From NCBI GenBank assembly GCA_903825415.1, contig CAIKAN010000014.1, forward strand, positions 1 through 45,370: DNA of 45,370 nucleotides, read 5' to 3'. Numbering within the stretch: position 1 is the first letter of the stretch; the number at the start of each line of letters is the position of its first letter. Made by a program: the position numbers and the translations under genes. This stretch comes from an uncultured bacterium. GTDB taxonomy: Bacteria; Patescibacteriota; Minisyncoccia; Phycocordibacterales; PALSA-1337. Below the pieces are notes generated by a model that worked only from the letters and a program-made list of their open reading frames with translations, did not search any database and was not told the origin of the DNA. Shown here piece by piece: positions 7,684 through 16,254 of the stretch.

Positions 7684-8118
7684 ATGAGTACAAAAACAAT
7701 TATATCTCCAATGTATATGGACAATCATGTTACAAAGCAAGAGCTCAAGCAGGAATTCAATGATTTTGGAGCCAAAATCACTAAGATTTTTGCTACCAAA
7801 CAAGAGCTCAAGCAGGAATTCAATGATTTTGGAGCCAAAATCACTAAGATTTTTGCTACCAAACAAGAGCTCAAAGATTTCGAAATCAAAGTCGATAGGC
7901 GCTTTGATGTCGTAGATCGCAGATTTGATGAGCTTAGAGAGCGATTAAATGAAGATTACGAAAGGCATACAGGCATCATAGTCGAACAGATGAATCACAA
8001 TATTCAATTGGCCTTGGAACATATGACGGCTATGGTAGAGAAGAAAGCCGACAGAGAGGCAATGCTTGAGCGCTTTGCGGAGATAGACAAATGGGTGAAT
8101 AGTAGATATCGAAGATAG
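7684..8118 (+). CDS. Coiled-coil protein with a perfect 21-residue tandem repeat
   Basis: A 144-aa charged soluble protein. After a short N-terminus it contains two identical 21-residue units beginning QELKQEFNDFGAKI and a third partial unit (QELKDFEIKV), then a heptad-like stretch (DRRFDVVDRRFDELRERL) typical of coiled coils. Repeats of the type TKQELK are common in short CPR and related proteins of unknown role. The ATG at 7684 is preferred over 7642 because it starts nearer the repeat and the upstream residues are atypical. It probably oligomerises. No enzymatic motif is visible. Confidence 0.6.
   Translation: MSTKTIISPMYMDNHVTKQELKQEFNDFGAKITKIFATKQELKQEFNDFGAKITKIFATKQELKDFEIKVDRRFDVVDRRFDELRERLNEDYERHTGIIVEQMNHNIQLALEHMTAMVEKKADREAMLERFAEIDKWVNSRYRR
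7738..7863 (+). repeat. Perfect 63-bp tandem direct repeat inside a coding sequence
   Basis: Positions 7738-7800 and 7801-7863 are identical, and a third unit begins at 7864 for about 11 bases. The unit is 63 bases, exactly 21 codons, so copy-number change would keep the frame. Perfect identity at the third codon positions indicates a recent duplication. Confidence 0.95.
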
Positions 8119-8336
8119 CACAATGTCAATATTGACTATTCCTGTGCATTTGCTAGGGTTCTACCAACTTCGCAGATTGAGTTCTGCCCGACTAGCGGAG
8201 GATTACAAGGCTCCCAACTAATCCTACCCGTGCATATCATCACTTTTTAGTGATCAATTCGTGACTCCGTCCAAAAAACGGGCTTTTTGTGTGACCGATC
8301 GATATTAGGGAATTGAGTTAGGTTGAAGACGTAATT

Positions 8337-8482
8337 AATTTTCAATTTACAAATTCCAATTTACAATCAATTTGCAAGGTTCAAATTTTCAATTATCAAA
8401 CGTGTGGCGATGATTTGAAAATTAATTTATTGGAAATTGATAATTGATTGTAAATTGGAATTTGAAAATTGAAAATTCGGCC
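8337..8482. repeat. AT-rich palindromic repeat, copy 1 (upstream of rpoB)
   Basis: A sequence rich in AATTCCAATTTACAAT pairs with its near complement at the other end, giving arms of about 35 bases around an unpaired centre that includes the CGTGTGG segment. The same family appears at 16150-16197 (fragment), 21590-21795 and 25046-25204. The rest of the 8119-8543 gap shows no ORF; it holds only a weak hairpin (CCGT/ACGG) followed by CTTTTT near 8262-8290 and, after the repeat, the rpoB leader. Confidence 0.85.
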
Positions 8483-8543
8483 CATGCAGTCAGATGAATA
8501 TATTAATAACCACACGTTTTATTATTAACTTTACAAAATTAAC

Positions 8544-11500
8544 ATGACCACAATCCGTCCTAAGAAGTACTTCTCTCGCTATCAGGCACCTTTGTCACCG
8601 ATGCCGAACCTCGTTGAATCTCAATTGGCATCTTTTGATAGCTTGCTCGAGAACGGCATTCCAGCTTTGCTCAAGGAGTTCTCGCCGATCAAGGACTATG
8701 CTGACAAGAAATTCGAGCTGTCTATCGGCAATGCCGAGATCTCTCGTCCGAAGTTCGACGAGCACTATGCCAAGTTCAACAAGTTGAACTATGAAGGGCA
8801 GATCAAGGTGACAGTCACCTTGAAGAACAAGTCCTTGAATGTGGTCAAGGAACAGGAGATGTTCCTGGCTGATTTTCCCCTGATGACGGATCATGGGACA
8901 TTCATCATCAATGGCGTCGAGCGCGTGATCGTGCCTCAATTGGCGCGCTCATTTGGCGTATTCTTCACTTCTAGCGATGTGCGCGGCAAGAACTATTTCG
9001 GGGCCAAGATTATCCCTGCTCGTGGAGTTTGGATGGAGCTCGAAACGGATCTGGATGGAACAATGTATTGCCGCATCGATCGCAAGAGGAAGTTCCCCAT
9101 AACCTCGCTCATCCGCATTCTCGGGGCAGGGACGAACGAACAGATGGTCGCTCTCTTCAAAGATGATGAGAATTCCAAGAAAGCTATTGAGATGACTCTG
9201 GCCAAAGACCATGCCAAGACCATCGATGATTCATATATAGAGATACACAAGCGCTTGCGTGACGGCGATCTCGCTACAGCCGATAATGCCCGCTCTTTCA
9301 TTCAGGCCATCTTGAGCGCAGAGCGATACGATATCTCTCGTGTCGGCCGTTTTCGTTTCAATAAGCGCTTCGAGAAGCCCATGGACGAGAAGTCTCTCGA
9401 ACAACGCACTATCTCTCTTGATGATATCGCGACGATCGTGAAGCATGTCGTGACCTTGAGCGTCACTCCTGACATGCAGCCTGATGATATCGATCACCTC
9501 GGCTCTCGCCGCGTCAGATATGTAGGCGAGCTCATAGAGCAGAGGATACGTCTCGGCCTCACTCAGATGAAGAGGAATATCCAGGACAAAATGTCCACGA
9601 TCGAGCCTGATATCACTCTACCTGTCTCTTTCATATATCCACGTCCTCTCCAGGCCAGGATCAAGGAATTCTTCAGCACCAACCAGCTCTCGCAATTCAT
9701 GCAGCAGTCCAATGCCCTCGATGAGATCGAGCATCTTCGCACGCTTTCGGCTCTTGGTCCTGGCGGTCTATCGCGCGAGCGTGCCGGCTTCGAAGTCCGC
9801 GACGTCCATCCGTCTCACTACGGCCGCCTTTGCCCTATCCACACCCCTGAAGGCCCGAACATCGGTCTAGTCTTGCGCCTCACTACTTACGCTCGCATCA
9901 ATGATTTCGGCATGATCGAGACTCCTTATGCCAAGGTCAAGAAAGGAGTGGTCACCAACGATATCACCTACATGAATGCCCTTGAGGAAGAGAATTTCCG
10001 CATCGCTCACGCCGCCACTCCTCGAGATGAAAATGGCATGATCACTATCTCTGAAGCGGAAGTCCGCATCAATGGCAAGCCGGCGATGGCCACTAAAGAT
10101 GAGATCGATTATATCGACGTAGCCGCCAATCAAGCTTTCTCTATCGCGACTTCGCTCATCCCGTTCTTGAATCACGATGACGCCAACCGCGCTTTGATGG
10201 GATCGAACATGCAGAAACAAGCTACGCCTTGTCTCGTCCCTGAAGCTCCGATCGTCGCTACCGGTATGGAGCGCAAAGCTATCCTCGATACTGGCCGTGT
10301 AGTCGTCGCTCCTGAAGATGGAGAGATCGTCACTGTCGATGCCAAGAAGATCATCATGAAAGGCAAGAGCGGACGCGCCACTCAATTCAATCTCATCCTC
10401 TTCTCTCGAACAAATGGTTTTACCGCTTTCCATCAGCGCCCAGTCGTCTCCATCGGAGACAAGGTCAAGAAGGGGGATGTGCTGGCCGATACTTCGACTT
10501 CTGAGAATGGTGAGATCGCTCTCGGTCACAATTCCTTGGTGGCTTTCATGTCATGGTCTGGTTCCAACTACGAGGACGCCATCATCCTCTCTGAAAGAGT
10601 CGTCAAGAATGCCAAGTGGAGCTCTATCCATATCGAGGAGTTTGTAGTCAATGTCCGCGATACCAAGCTCGGCCCTGAAGTCACGACTTGCGATATCCCT
10701 AACGTAGGAGAAGGCAAGCTCAAGAATCTCACAGAAGAGGGCATTGTGCGCGTAGGCGCCGAAGTCCGTCAGGGAGATATCCTCGTGGGCAAGATCTGCC
10801 CGAAGGGAGAGACTCAGCTCACTCCGGAAGAGCGCTTGCTCCGCTCGATATTCGGAGAGAAGGCCCGCGATGTGAAAGATACGTCCAAGAGGATGGAGAA
10901 TGGCAAGCGCGGACGCATCATCTCTGTCAAAGTCTTCTCTCGCGAGAAGGGAGACAAACTGGAGTCTGGAATTATCAAGAAGATCTATATCGAAGTCGCT
11001 CAGGTCCGTAACGTCTCGGTCGGAGACAAGATGGCCGGACGCCACGGCAACAAGGGTGTCATCTCCAAGATCCTTCCTGAGGAAGATATGCCGTACATGG
11101 AAGATGGAACGCCTATCGATGTCATCCTCACTCCTCTCGGCGTGCCTTCACGTATGAACCTCGGTCAGATCCTTGAATTGCACCTCGGCCTCGCTGCCAA
11201 TGCTCTCGGATATCAAGCTATCGTCCCTCCTTTCATGGGAGCTTCCGATGCTGAGATCAAAGAAGAGCTCAAGAAAGCCGGCTATGATACTTCAGGCAAA
11301 ATGAAGCTGCGCGACGGCCGCACCGGCGAGCATTTCCATCAGCCTATCGCTGTCGGTTATATGTACATCATGAAGCTTCACCACATGGTGGAAGACAAGA
11401 TCCATATGCGCTCGATCGGTCCTTACTCTCTCATCACTCAGCAGCCTCTCGGCGGAAAGGCACAAGGAGGAGGACAGCGCTTCGGAGAAATGGAAGTCTG

Positions 11501-11720
11501 GGCTTTGCTCGGTCATGGCGCCGCCCATACTCTGCGCGAAATACTTACGGTGAAATCAGACGATATACTTGGCCGCTCACAGACCTTCGACGCTATCGTC
11601 AAAGGCGAGCGCATGAAAGTTCCGAACTTGCCTGCTTCGTTCAATGTTCTATTGAAGACACTCCGCGGTTTGGCCTTGAATGTGGAGCTGGTCAAGAGGG
11701 GACAAGTTGAGGAAGAATAG
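8544..11720 (+). CDS. rpoB: DNA-directed RNA polymerase beta subunit
   Basis: A 1058-aa catalytic-core subunit of RNA polymerase, shorter than the ~1340-aa E. coli protein as expected for a lineage without the large beta insertions. Visible landmarks are the rifampicin-pocket region (residues 378-405) leading into GPGGLSRERAGFEVRDVH, HYGRLCPIHTPEGPNIGL, GDKMAGRHGNKGVIS, the flap-adjacent segments and the C-terminal GGKAQGGGQRFGEMEVWAL. Positions equivalent to E. coli D516 and R529 are Gln387 and Thr400, while H526 and S531 equivalents are kept. The start is an ATG after a long gap; upstream lies a palindromic repeat. rpoC follows after one inserted gene. Confidence 0.98.
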   Translation: MTTIRPKKYFSRYQAPLSPMPNLVESQLASFDSLLENGIPALLKEFSPIKDYADKKFELSIGNAEISRPKFDEHYAKFNKLNYEGQIKVTVTLKNKSLNVVKEQEMFLADFPLMTDHGTFIINGVERVIVPQLARSFGVFFTSSDVRGKNYFGAKIIPARGVWMELETDLDGTMYCRIDRKRKFPITSLIRILGAGTNEQMVALFKDDENSKKAIEMTLAKDHAKTIDDSYIEIHKRLRDGDLATADNARSFIQAILSAERYDISRVGRFRFNKRFEKPMDEKSLEQRTISLDDIATIVKHVVTLSVTPDMQPDDIDHLGSRRVRYVGELIEQRIRLGLTQMKRNIQDKMSTIEPDITLPVSFIYPRPLQARIKEFFSTNQLSQFMQQSNALDEIEHLRTLSALGPGGLSRERAGFEVRDVHPSHYGRLCPIHTPEGPNIGLVLRLTTYARINDFGMIETPYAKVKKGVVTNDITYMNALEEENFRIAHAATPRDENGMITISEAEVRINGKPAMATKDEIDYIDVAANQAFSIATSLIPFLNHDDANRALMGSNMQKQATPCLVPEAPIVATGMERKAILDTGRVVVAPEDGEIVTVDAKKIIMKGKSGRATQFNLILFSRTNGFTAFHQRPVVSIGDKVKKGDVLADTSTSENGEIALGHNSLVAFMSWSGSNYEDAIILSERVVKNAKWSSIHIEEFVVNVRDTKLGPEVTTCDIPNVGEGKLKNLTEEGIVRVGAEVRQGDILVGKICPKGETQLTPEERLLRSIFGEKARDVKDTSKRMENGKRGRIISVKVFSREKGDKLESGIIKKIYIEVAQVRNVSVGDKMAGRHGNKGVISKILPEEDMPYMEDGTPIDVILTPLGVPSRMNLGQILELHLGLAANALGYQAIVPPFMGASDAEIKEELKKAGYDTSGKMKLRDGRTGEHFHQPIAVGYMYIMKLHHMVEDKIHMRSIGPYSLITQQPLGGKAQGGGQRFGEMEVWALLGHGAAHTLREILTVKSDDILGRSQTFDAIVKGERMKVPNLPASFNVLLKTLRGLALNVELVKRGQVEEE

Positions 11721-11761
11721 ATTTTGTGTATTGATTTTAAATCAAAAATCAAATATCAAAA

Positions 11762-12355
11762 ATGAAATATACAAATGAAAAATCAAAAATAGGGGCGAAT
11801 CTCCAAGGAGGTTCAATCATGCCGGCCGTTATTGCGGTTGTGGCTTTGCTGATCATCAGCGGCGTAACGTACTGGGCTGTGACAAATTCAAAGAGAGGTC
11901 CCATTGAAGTCTTTATAGACCCGAGTCATATTGCCACATCGACTACGGCGACTTCAACTTCTCAAAATCAGGATCAGACTGAAGCAGTGCCTGTGATCAC
12001 TTCCATCAATCCTTCCTCAGGTCCTCTTGGAACCGTTGTGACTATTCAAGGCAAGAATCTTTCCGGATTTGAAGGTGATCTGAAAGCATATTTTGTCAGG
12101 AAAGATGGAGATATCATAACCTTGACTGATACCTTCGGTGATTATACGAAGACAGCAGGAAATCTGATCAAGGTCTCAGTTAAAATTCCTTGTCCTACCC
12201 CGGGAGACTATCGAGGCAATACTGGCGTAGCGCTCTCTCCTTGCGATAGCACTAGCTCCGAGCTCGCTCCGGGGAATTATGAGGTGTATGCCAAGCCTTG
12301 GGGCAAGGAGAGCAATAGGGTGAAGTTCACGGTCAACGATTATGTAAATTATTAA
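11762..12355 (+). CDS. Membrane-anchored IPT/TIG-domain protein between rpoB and rpoC
   Basis: A 197-aa protein with one hydrophobic helix (about residues 21-40) and an extracytoplasmic IPT/TIG immunoglobulin-like domain recognisable from PVITSINPSSGPLGTVVTI and GKNLSG (residues 79-105). A strong Shine-Dalgarno sequence (AAGGAGG, 11805-11811) lies seven bases before an in-frame ATG at 11819, so a 178-aa form starting just before the helix is possible; the longer form resembles the polar-head-plus-helix pattern of the gene at 1386. It is unrelated to transcription, yet it separates rpoB from rpoC, with only 41 and 30 bases to them. An AT-rich repetitive leader precedes it. It is probably a surface protein co-transcribed with the polymerase genes. 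Confidence 0.75.
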   Translation: MKYTNEKSKIGANLQGGSIMPAVIAVVALLIISGVTYWAVTNSKRGPIEVFIDPSHIATSTTATSTSQNQDQTEAVPVITSINPSSGPLGTVVTIQGKNLSGFEGDLKAYFVRKDGDIITLTDTFGDYTKTAGNLIKVSVKIPCPTPGDYRGNTGVALSPCDSTSSELAPGNYEVYAKPWGKESNRVKFTVNDYVNY

Positions 12356-12385
12356 AGATTACCAGCCGCAATTAATAACAAAACC

Positions 12386-15300
12386 ATGCAAACAATAACA
12401 ACAAAGAAACAGTACGATCCACAGGACTTCGATATCGTGAAGCTGACCTTGGCTTCGCCTGACAAGATCATCGAATGGTCGTATGGGGAAGTCACTAAGC
12501 CGGAGACGATCAACTACAGGACGCAGAGGAGCGAGAAGAGCGGCCTCTTCGACGAGAGGATCTTCGGTCCGGATCGCGATTTCGAATGTTATTGCGGCAA
12601 ATATCGCGGCATCCGCTACAAGGGCATAGTCTGCGAGAAATGCGGCGTGGAGATCACCCGATCCATAGTTCGACGTGAGCGCATGGGCCACATCGAGCTC
12701 GCTTCGCCGGTCTCCCACATCTGGTTCCTCCGTAGCGTCCCTTCAAGGATCGGCTTGATCCTCGGCATGACTTCATCCGATCTCGAGAAGGTCGTCTACT
12801 TCGCCGGTTATATGGTCACCAAGGTCAATCAAGCTGAAAAGGACAAATTCTCAAAGGAGCTAGATAGTGAATACAAGGCCAAGGTCAAATCTGCGCAAGA
12901 TGACAAGACCAAGGAAGCTCTGAAAGAGCTTGTCTTGAATGCCAGGAAGGAGATCGAGACCATCCTCGAAGGATTCGTCATGGACGAAGTCACATATCAT
13001 AAATATGCCGTGAGATATGGCGCGATATTCGAGGCCAAGATAGGCGCTGAAGCCATATATGACATTTTGAAGAATGTAGATCTCGCCAAGCTCAAGGTCG
13101 AGCTTGAGAAAGAGTACGATGCTTCCGGAGCGGCCGACAAAGAAAAACTGGCCAAGAGGCTCTCTCTGGTCAAACAGATGATAAAATCTGGAGTCCGTCC
13201 TGAATGGATGTTTCTTACGAAGATCCCAGTCATCCCGCCTGGTTTGCGCCCGATGGTCGCCTTGGAAGGAGGACGCTTCGCTACTTCCGATGTGAACGAT
13301 TTGTATCGCCGTGTCATCAATCGCAACAATCGTCTATTGAAATTGAAGGAGATCAGTGCCCCTGAAGTCATTCTCCGTAATGAGAAGCGCATTCTCCAGG
13401 AAGCTGTTGACGCCTTGATTGACAACTCTATCCGCCACAGCTCTTCCGCTGGTGCAGCCGCTATTGCTGCCCAGAAGAGGGCTTTGAAGTCTCTGTCGGA
13501 CGGTTTGAAGTCCAAGAGGGGTCTCTTCCGACAGAATCTTCTTGGAAAGCGCGTAGACTATTCAGGTCGTTCGGTGATCGTCGTGGGTCCAGAATTGAAG
13601 ATCGATGAATGTGGTATGCCCAAACATATGGCCCTTGAATTGTTCCGACCTTTCGTCATCTCTGGCCTTTTGAAAAGGGAATTGTCATATAACATCAGAG
13701 GAGCCAATCGTCTGATTGACGATGGAGCTAAGGAGGTCTGGGAGATCCTAGAAGAGGTTATCAAGGGCAAATATGTGCTTCTGAATCGTGCTCCTACTTT
13801 GCACCGCCTGGGCATTCAAGCCTTCAGGCCGATCTTGACCGAAGGAAACGCTATCAAAGTACACCCGCTCGTCTGTACCGCTTTCAACGCCGACTTCGAT
13901 GGAGATCAGATGGCCGTTCACGTACCGCTCTCTCCGGAAGCTCAGCTCGAAGCCAAAGAGATCATGGCCGCCGACAAGAATATCTTGAAGCCTGGCAACA
14001 ATGATCCGACCGTCGTGGCAAAGATGCTAGATATCGTGCTCGGTTGTTTCTGGGTCACCAAGACTGTCGTAGGCGCCAAGGGAGAAGGCAAATATTTTGA
14101 ATCACCAGAAGCCGCAGTCCTCGCTCACAGCTTCGACGAGCTCGACCTGCGCGCCAAGATCAAGATCCTCGCCCCTGTCAATGTGAAGTACGCTGCTTTC
14201 AAAGGCAAGCTTTTTGACACTACGGCCGGACGCGTTCTCATGAACGATATATTGCCGGATGATTATCCTTTCATCAATGAAGAGGTCGGTCGCAAGCGCT
14301 TGGGTATCATTATCGATGACATGATCACTATTCGTGGCGCTGCCTTTGTTGCCCCTATTCTCGACCAGATCAAGACTTTCGGTTTTGGATTCGCGACTAC
14401 TTCAGGGACGACTTGGGGCATTGACGATATCATGGTCCCTGAAGCCAAGAAAGATATTATCATTGAGGCCAAGAAGAAAGCCGAGCATATCACGGTTCAA
14501 TTCAGCGAGGGCTTGCTCACAGAGGAAGAGCGCATCAGGAAGCATATCGAAGTCTGGCAGAAAGCCAAGAGCGATGTGGAAAAAGCTATCCCTCAATCTC
14601 TCGACAAGAATGGTTCCGTCTACGACATGTTCACTTCTGGGGCTCGCGGATCGCTCTCTCAGATCACTCAAATGGCCGGTATGAAGGGTCTCATCGCATC
14701 AGTCTCAGGAACCGTGGAATTCCCGATCTTGTCCTGTTCAAAGGAAGGTCTGACCCCTATCGAATATTTCATCACCACTCACGGCTCTCGTAAGGGTCTA
14801 TCCGACACGGCCTTGAACACTGCCAAAGCTGGATATCTGACACGCAAACTGTTCGTGGTCGCCCAGGACGTGGTCGTTTCAGAGGAAGACTGCGGAACGA
14901 AAGACAGTATCGTCATCAAGAAGCAGACTGCTTCGGGCATGAATATCCCTCTATCCAAGAATATCCGCGGTCGTGTCACCGCTGAAGATGCGAAGACTGC
15001 CGACGGCAAGATCCTTTTCAAGAAAGGTCATATCATCACCAAAGCCGATGCCACACAGATCGAAGATGCCGGTATCCATGAATTGCGCGTACGTTCGCCT
15101 CTTTCATGCAAGACTATCCGAGGCGTTTGCGCGCAGTGCTATGGTCTAGACCTTGGTAAGAATAGCTTGGTCGCACTCGGCGAAGCAGTCGGAACGGTCG
15201 CTGCTCAAGCCATCGGCGAGCCTGGTACGCAGCTCACAATGAGAACCTTCCACGCTGGAGGAGCCGCGGCTCAAGGCGGAGACATCACCATGGGTCTGCC

Positions 15301-16054
15301 TCGCGTCGAGGAGATCTTCGAGAAGCGCCGTCCCAAGAATCCGGCCGTGGTCGCTACCGCTACCGGTGTGATCACCGAGGTCAAGGATATGGGCAAGGAG
15401 AAATTGATCCGCCTCTTGCCGGAACTGGATGAGAAGAGCAAGGGCAAGAAAGCTGCCGAGATAGAATATGTCTTCCCGTATCGCAGGACTACTCTCATCA
15501 GGACAGGCGATCATGTGAAGAGGGGAGACCTTCTCACTGACGGCTCAGCTGATATCGATGAGGTCTTCGAATATGGCGGCGAAGAGCGCGCCAAGGATTA
15601 TGTCATCACCGAAGTCGGTAAGATCTACGAATTGCAGGGCGAGACGGTCTCGCGAAAGCATATCGAGATCATCGTGAAGCAGATGTTCTCGCGCCGCCGC
15701 GTTCTCGATGGCGGAGCTACGAATCTCACGGAAGGTATGGTCGTCGACGATATCCAGCTCTCTGAAGAGAATGAATTGGCCAAGAAAGAGGGGGGCGTGC
15801 CTATCAAGGCAGAGAAGATCGTCATGGGTATCACTGATACCTCTCTCACAAGGAAGAGCTTCCTTTCAGCCGCTTCATTCCAGCACACTACCCGCGTCCT
15901 TATCTCCAACGCTGTCCGCGGCGCTGAAGACGATCTCACCGGTCTCATGGAGAATGTCATCATCGGTCGTCTAGTCCCAGCTGGCTCAGGTTTCCCTGGA
16001 TCGCCAAAGAAGGCTATGGTAGATGCCATTGCGCCGAAGGAGGGGAGCTTGTAG
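12386..16054 (+). CDS. rpoC: DNA-directed RNA polymerase beta' subunit
   Basis: A 1222-aa subunit holding the active-site Mg2+ of RNA polymerase. The first zinc-binding site shows as C-x-C-x(n)-C-x2-C in CYCGKYRGIRYKGIVCEKCG (about residues 69-88). The catalytic NADFDGDQMAVH lies near residue 500. The bridge helix/trigger loop region includes GSRKGLSDTALNTAKAGYLTR and QLTMRTFHAGG, and the second zinc site is formed by cysteines around 841-920 (ending CAQCYGLD). The C-terminus ends after GRLVPAGSGFPG, without an omega-like fusion. An intrinsic terminator follows within 20 bases. Confidence 0.98.
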   Translation: MQTITTKKQYDPQDFDIVKLTLASPDKIIEWSYGEVTKPETINYRTQRSEKSGLFDERIFGPDRDFECYCGKYRGIRYKGIVCEKCGVEITRSIVRRERMGHIELASPVSHIWFLRSVPSRIGLILGMTSSDLEKVVYFAGYMVTKVNQAEKDKFSKELDSEYKAKVKSAQDDKTKEALKELVLNARKEIETILEGFVMDEVTYHKYAVRYGAIFEAKIGAEAIYDILKNVDLAKLKVELEKEYDASGAADKEKLAKRLSLVKQMIKSGVRPEWMFLTKIPVIPPGLRPMVALEGGRFATSDVNDLYRRVINRNNRLLKLKEISAPEVILRNEKRILQEAVDALIDNSIRHSSSAGAAAIAAQKRALKSLSDGLKSKRGLFRQNLLGKRVDYSGRSVIVVGPELKIDECGMPKHMALELFRPFVISGLLKRELSYNIRGANRLIDDGAKEVWEILEEVIKGKYVLLNRAPTLHRLGIQAFRPILTEGNAIKVHPLVCTAFNADFDGDQMAVHVPLSPEAQLEAKEIMAADKNILKPGNNDPTVVAKMLDIVLGCFWVTKTVVGAKGEGKYFESPEAAVLAHSFDELDLRAKIKILAPVNVKYAAFKGKLFDTTAGRVLMNDILPDDYPFINEEVGRKRLGIIIDDMITIRGAAFVAPILDQIKTFGFGFATTSGTTWGIDDIMVPEAKKDIIIEAKKKAEHITVQFSEGLLTEEERIRKHIEVWQKAKSDVEKAIPQSLDKNGSVYDMFTSGARGSLSQITQMAGMKGLIASVSGTVEFPILSCSKEGLTPIEYFITTHGSRKGLSDTALNTAKAGYLTRKLFVVAQDVVVSEEDCGTKDSIVIKKQTASGMNIPLSKNIRGRVTAEDAKTADGKILFKKGHIITKADATQIEDAGIHELRVRSPLSCKTIRGVCAQCYGLDLGKNSLVALGEAVGTVAAQAIGEPGTQLTMRTFHAGGAAAQGGDITMGLPRVEEIFEKRRPKNPAVVATATGVITEVKDMGKEKLIRLLPELDEKSKGKKAAEIEYVFPYRRTTLIRTGDHVKRGDLLTDGSADIDEVFEYGGEERAKDYVITEVGKIYELQGETVSRKHIEIIVKQMFSRRRVLDGGATNLTEGMVVDDIQLSEENELAKKEGGVPIKAEKIVMGITDTSLTRKSFLSAASFQHTTRVLISNAVRGAEDDLTGLMENVIIGRLVPAGSGFPGSPKKAMVDAIAPKEGSL

Positions 16055-16072
16055 GAGTCGATTATTTATCTG

Positions 16073-16108
16073 ACAAAACAACCCGCTAGAGATAGCTGGT
16101 TGTTTTGT
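16073..16108 (+). terminator. Intrinsic terminator after rpoC
   Basis: ACAAAACAACC pairs with GGTTGTTTTGT over 11 bases around a loop that includes a smaller AGCT pairing. It sits just after the rpoC stop codon and closes the rpoB-rpoC unit. Confidence 0.75.
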
Positions 16109-16109
16109 A

Positions 16110-16197
16110 CATGAATTTTCCCTACTTCGCTCTTGCAGAGCTCCGCGGGGCAAGCAAATTCCAATTTACAATCAATTTTCCAATTAATTGGGAGGCG
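16110..16197. repeat. Fragment of the AT-rich repeat with a GC-rich tail
   Basis: The segment is similar, in reverse complement, to about 21710-21798: both join a TTCCCTACTTCGCTC block and a GAGCTCCG block to the AATTCCAATTTACAAT arm. Here the second palindromic arm is mostly missing, so this looks like a truncated copy. Confidence 0.65.
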
Positions 16198-16254
16198 ATT
16201 GAAGAGAAAATAATAAGTGCGTCTTTTCATTAATTGTATTAGTATAAGTAGATT

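Noticed and set aside
7135-7866. A 243-codon minus-strand reading frame opposite trmD and the coiled-coil gene
   Set aside because: It is antisense to two better-supported genes, and its repeated residues simply mirror the 63-bp tandem repeat.
9867-10529. A 220-codon minus-strand reading frame opposite rpoB
   Set aside because: It lies fully within the conserved beta subunit gene and has no start signals or family resemblance.
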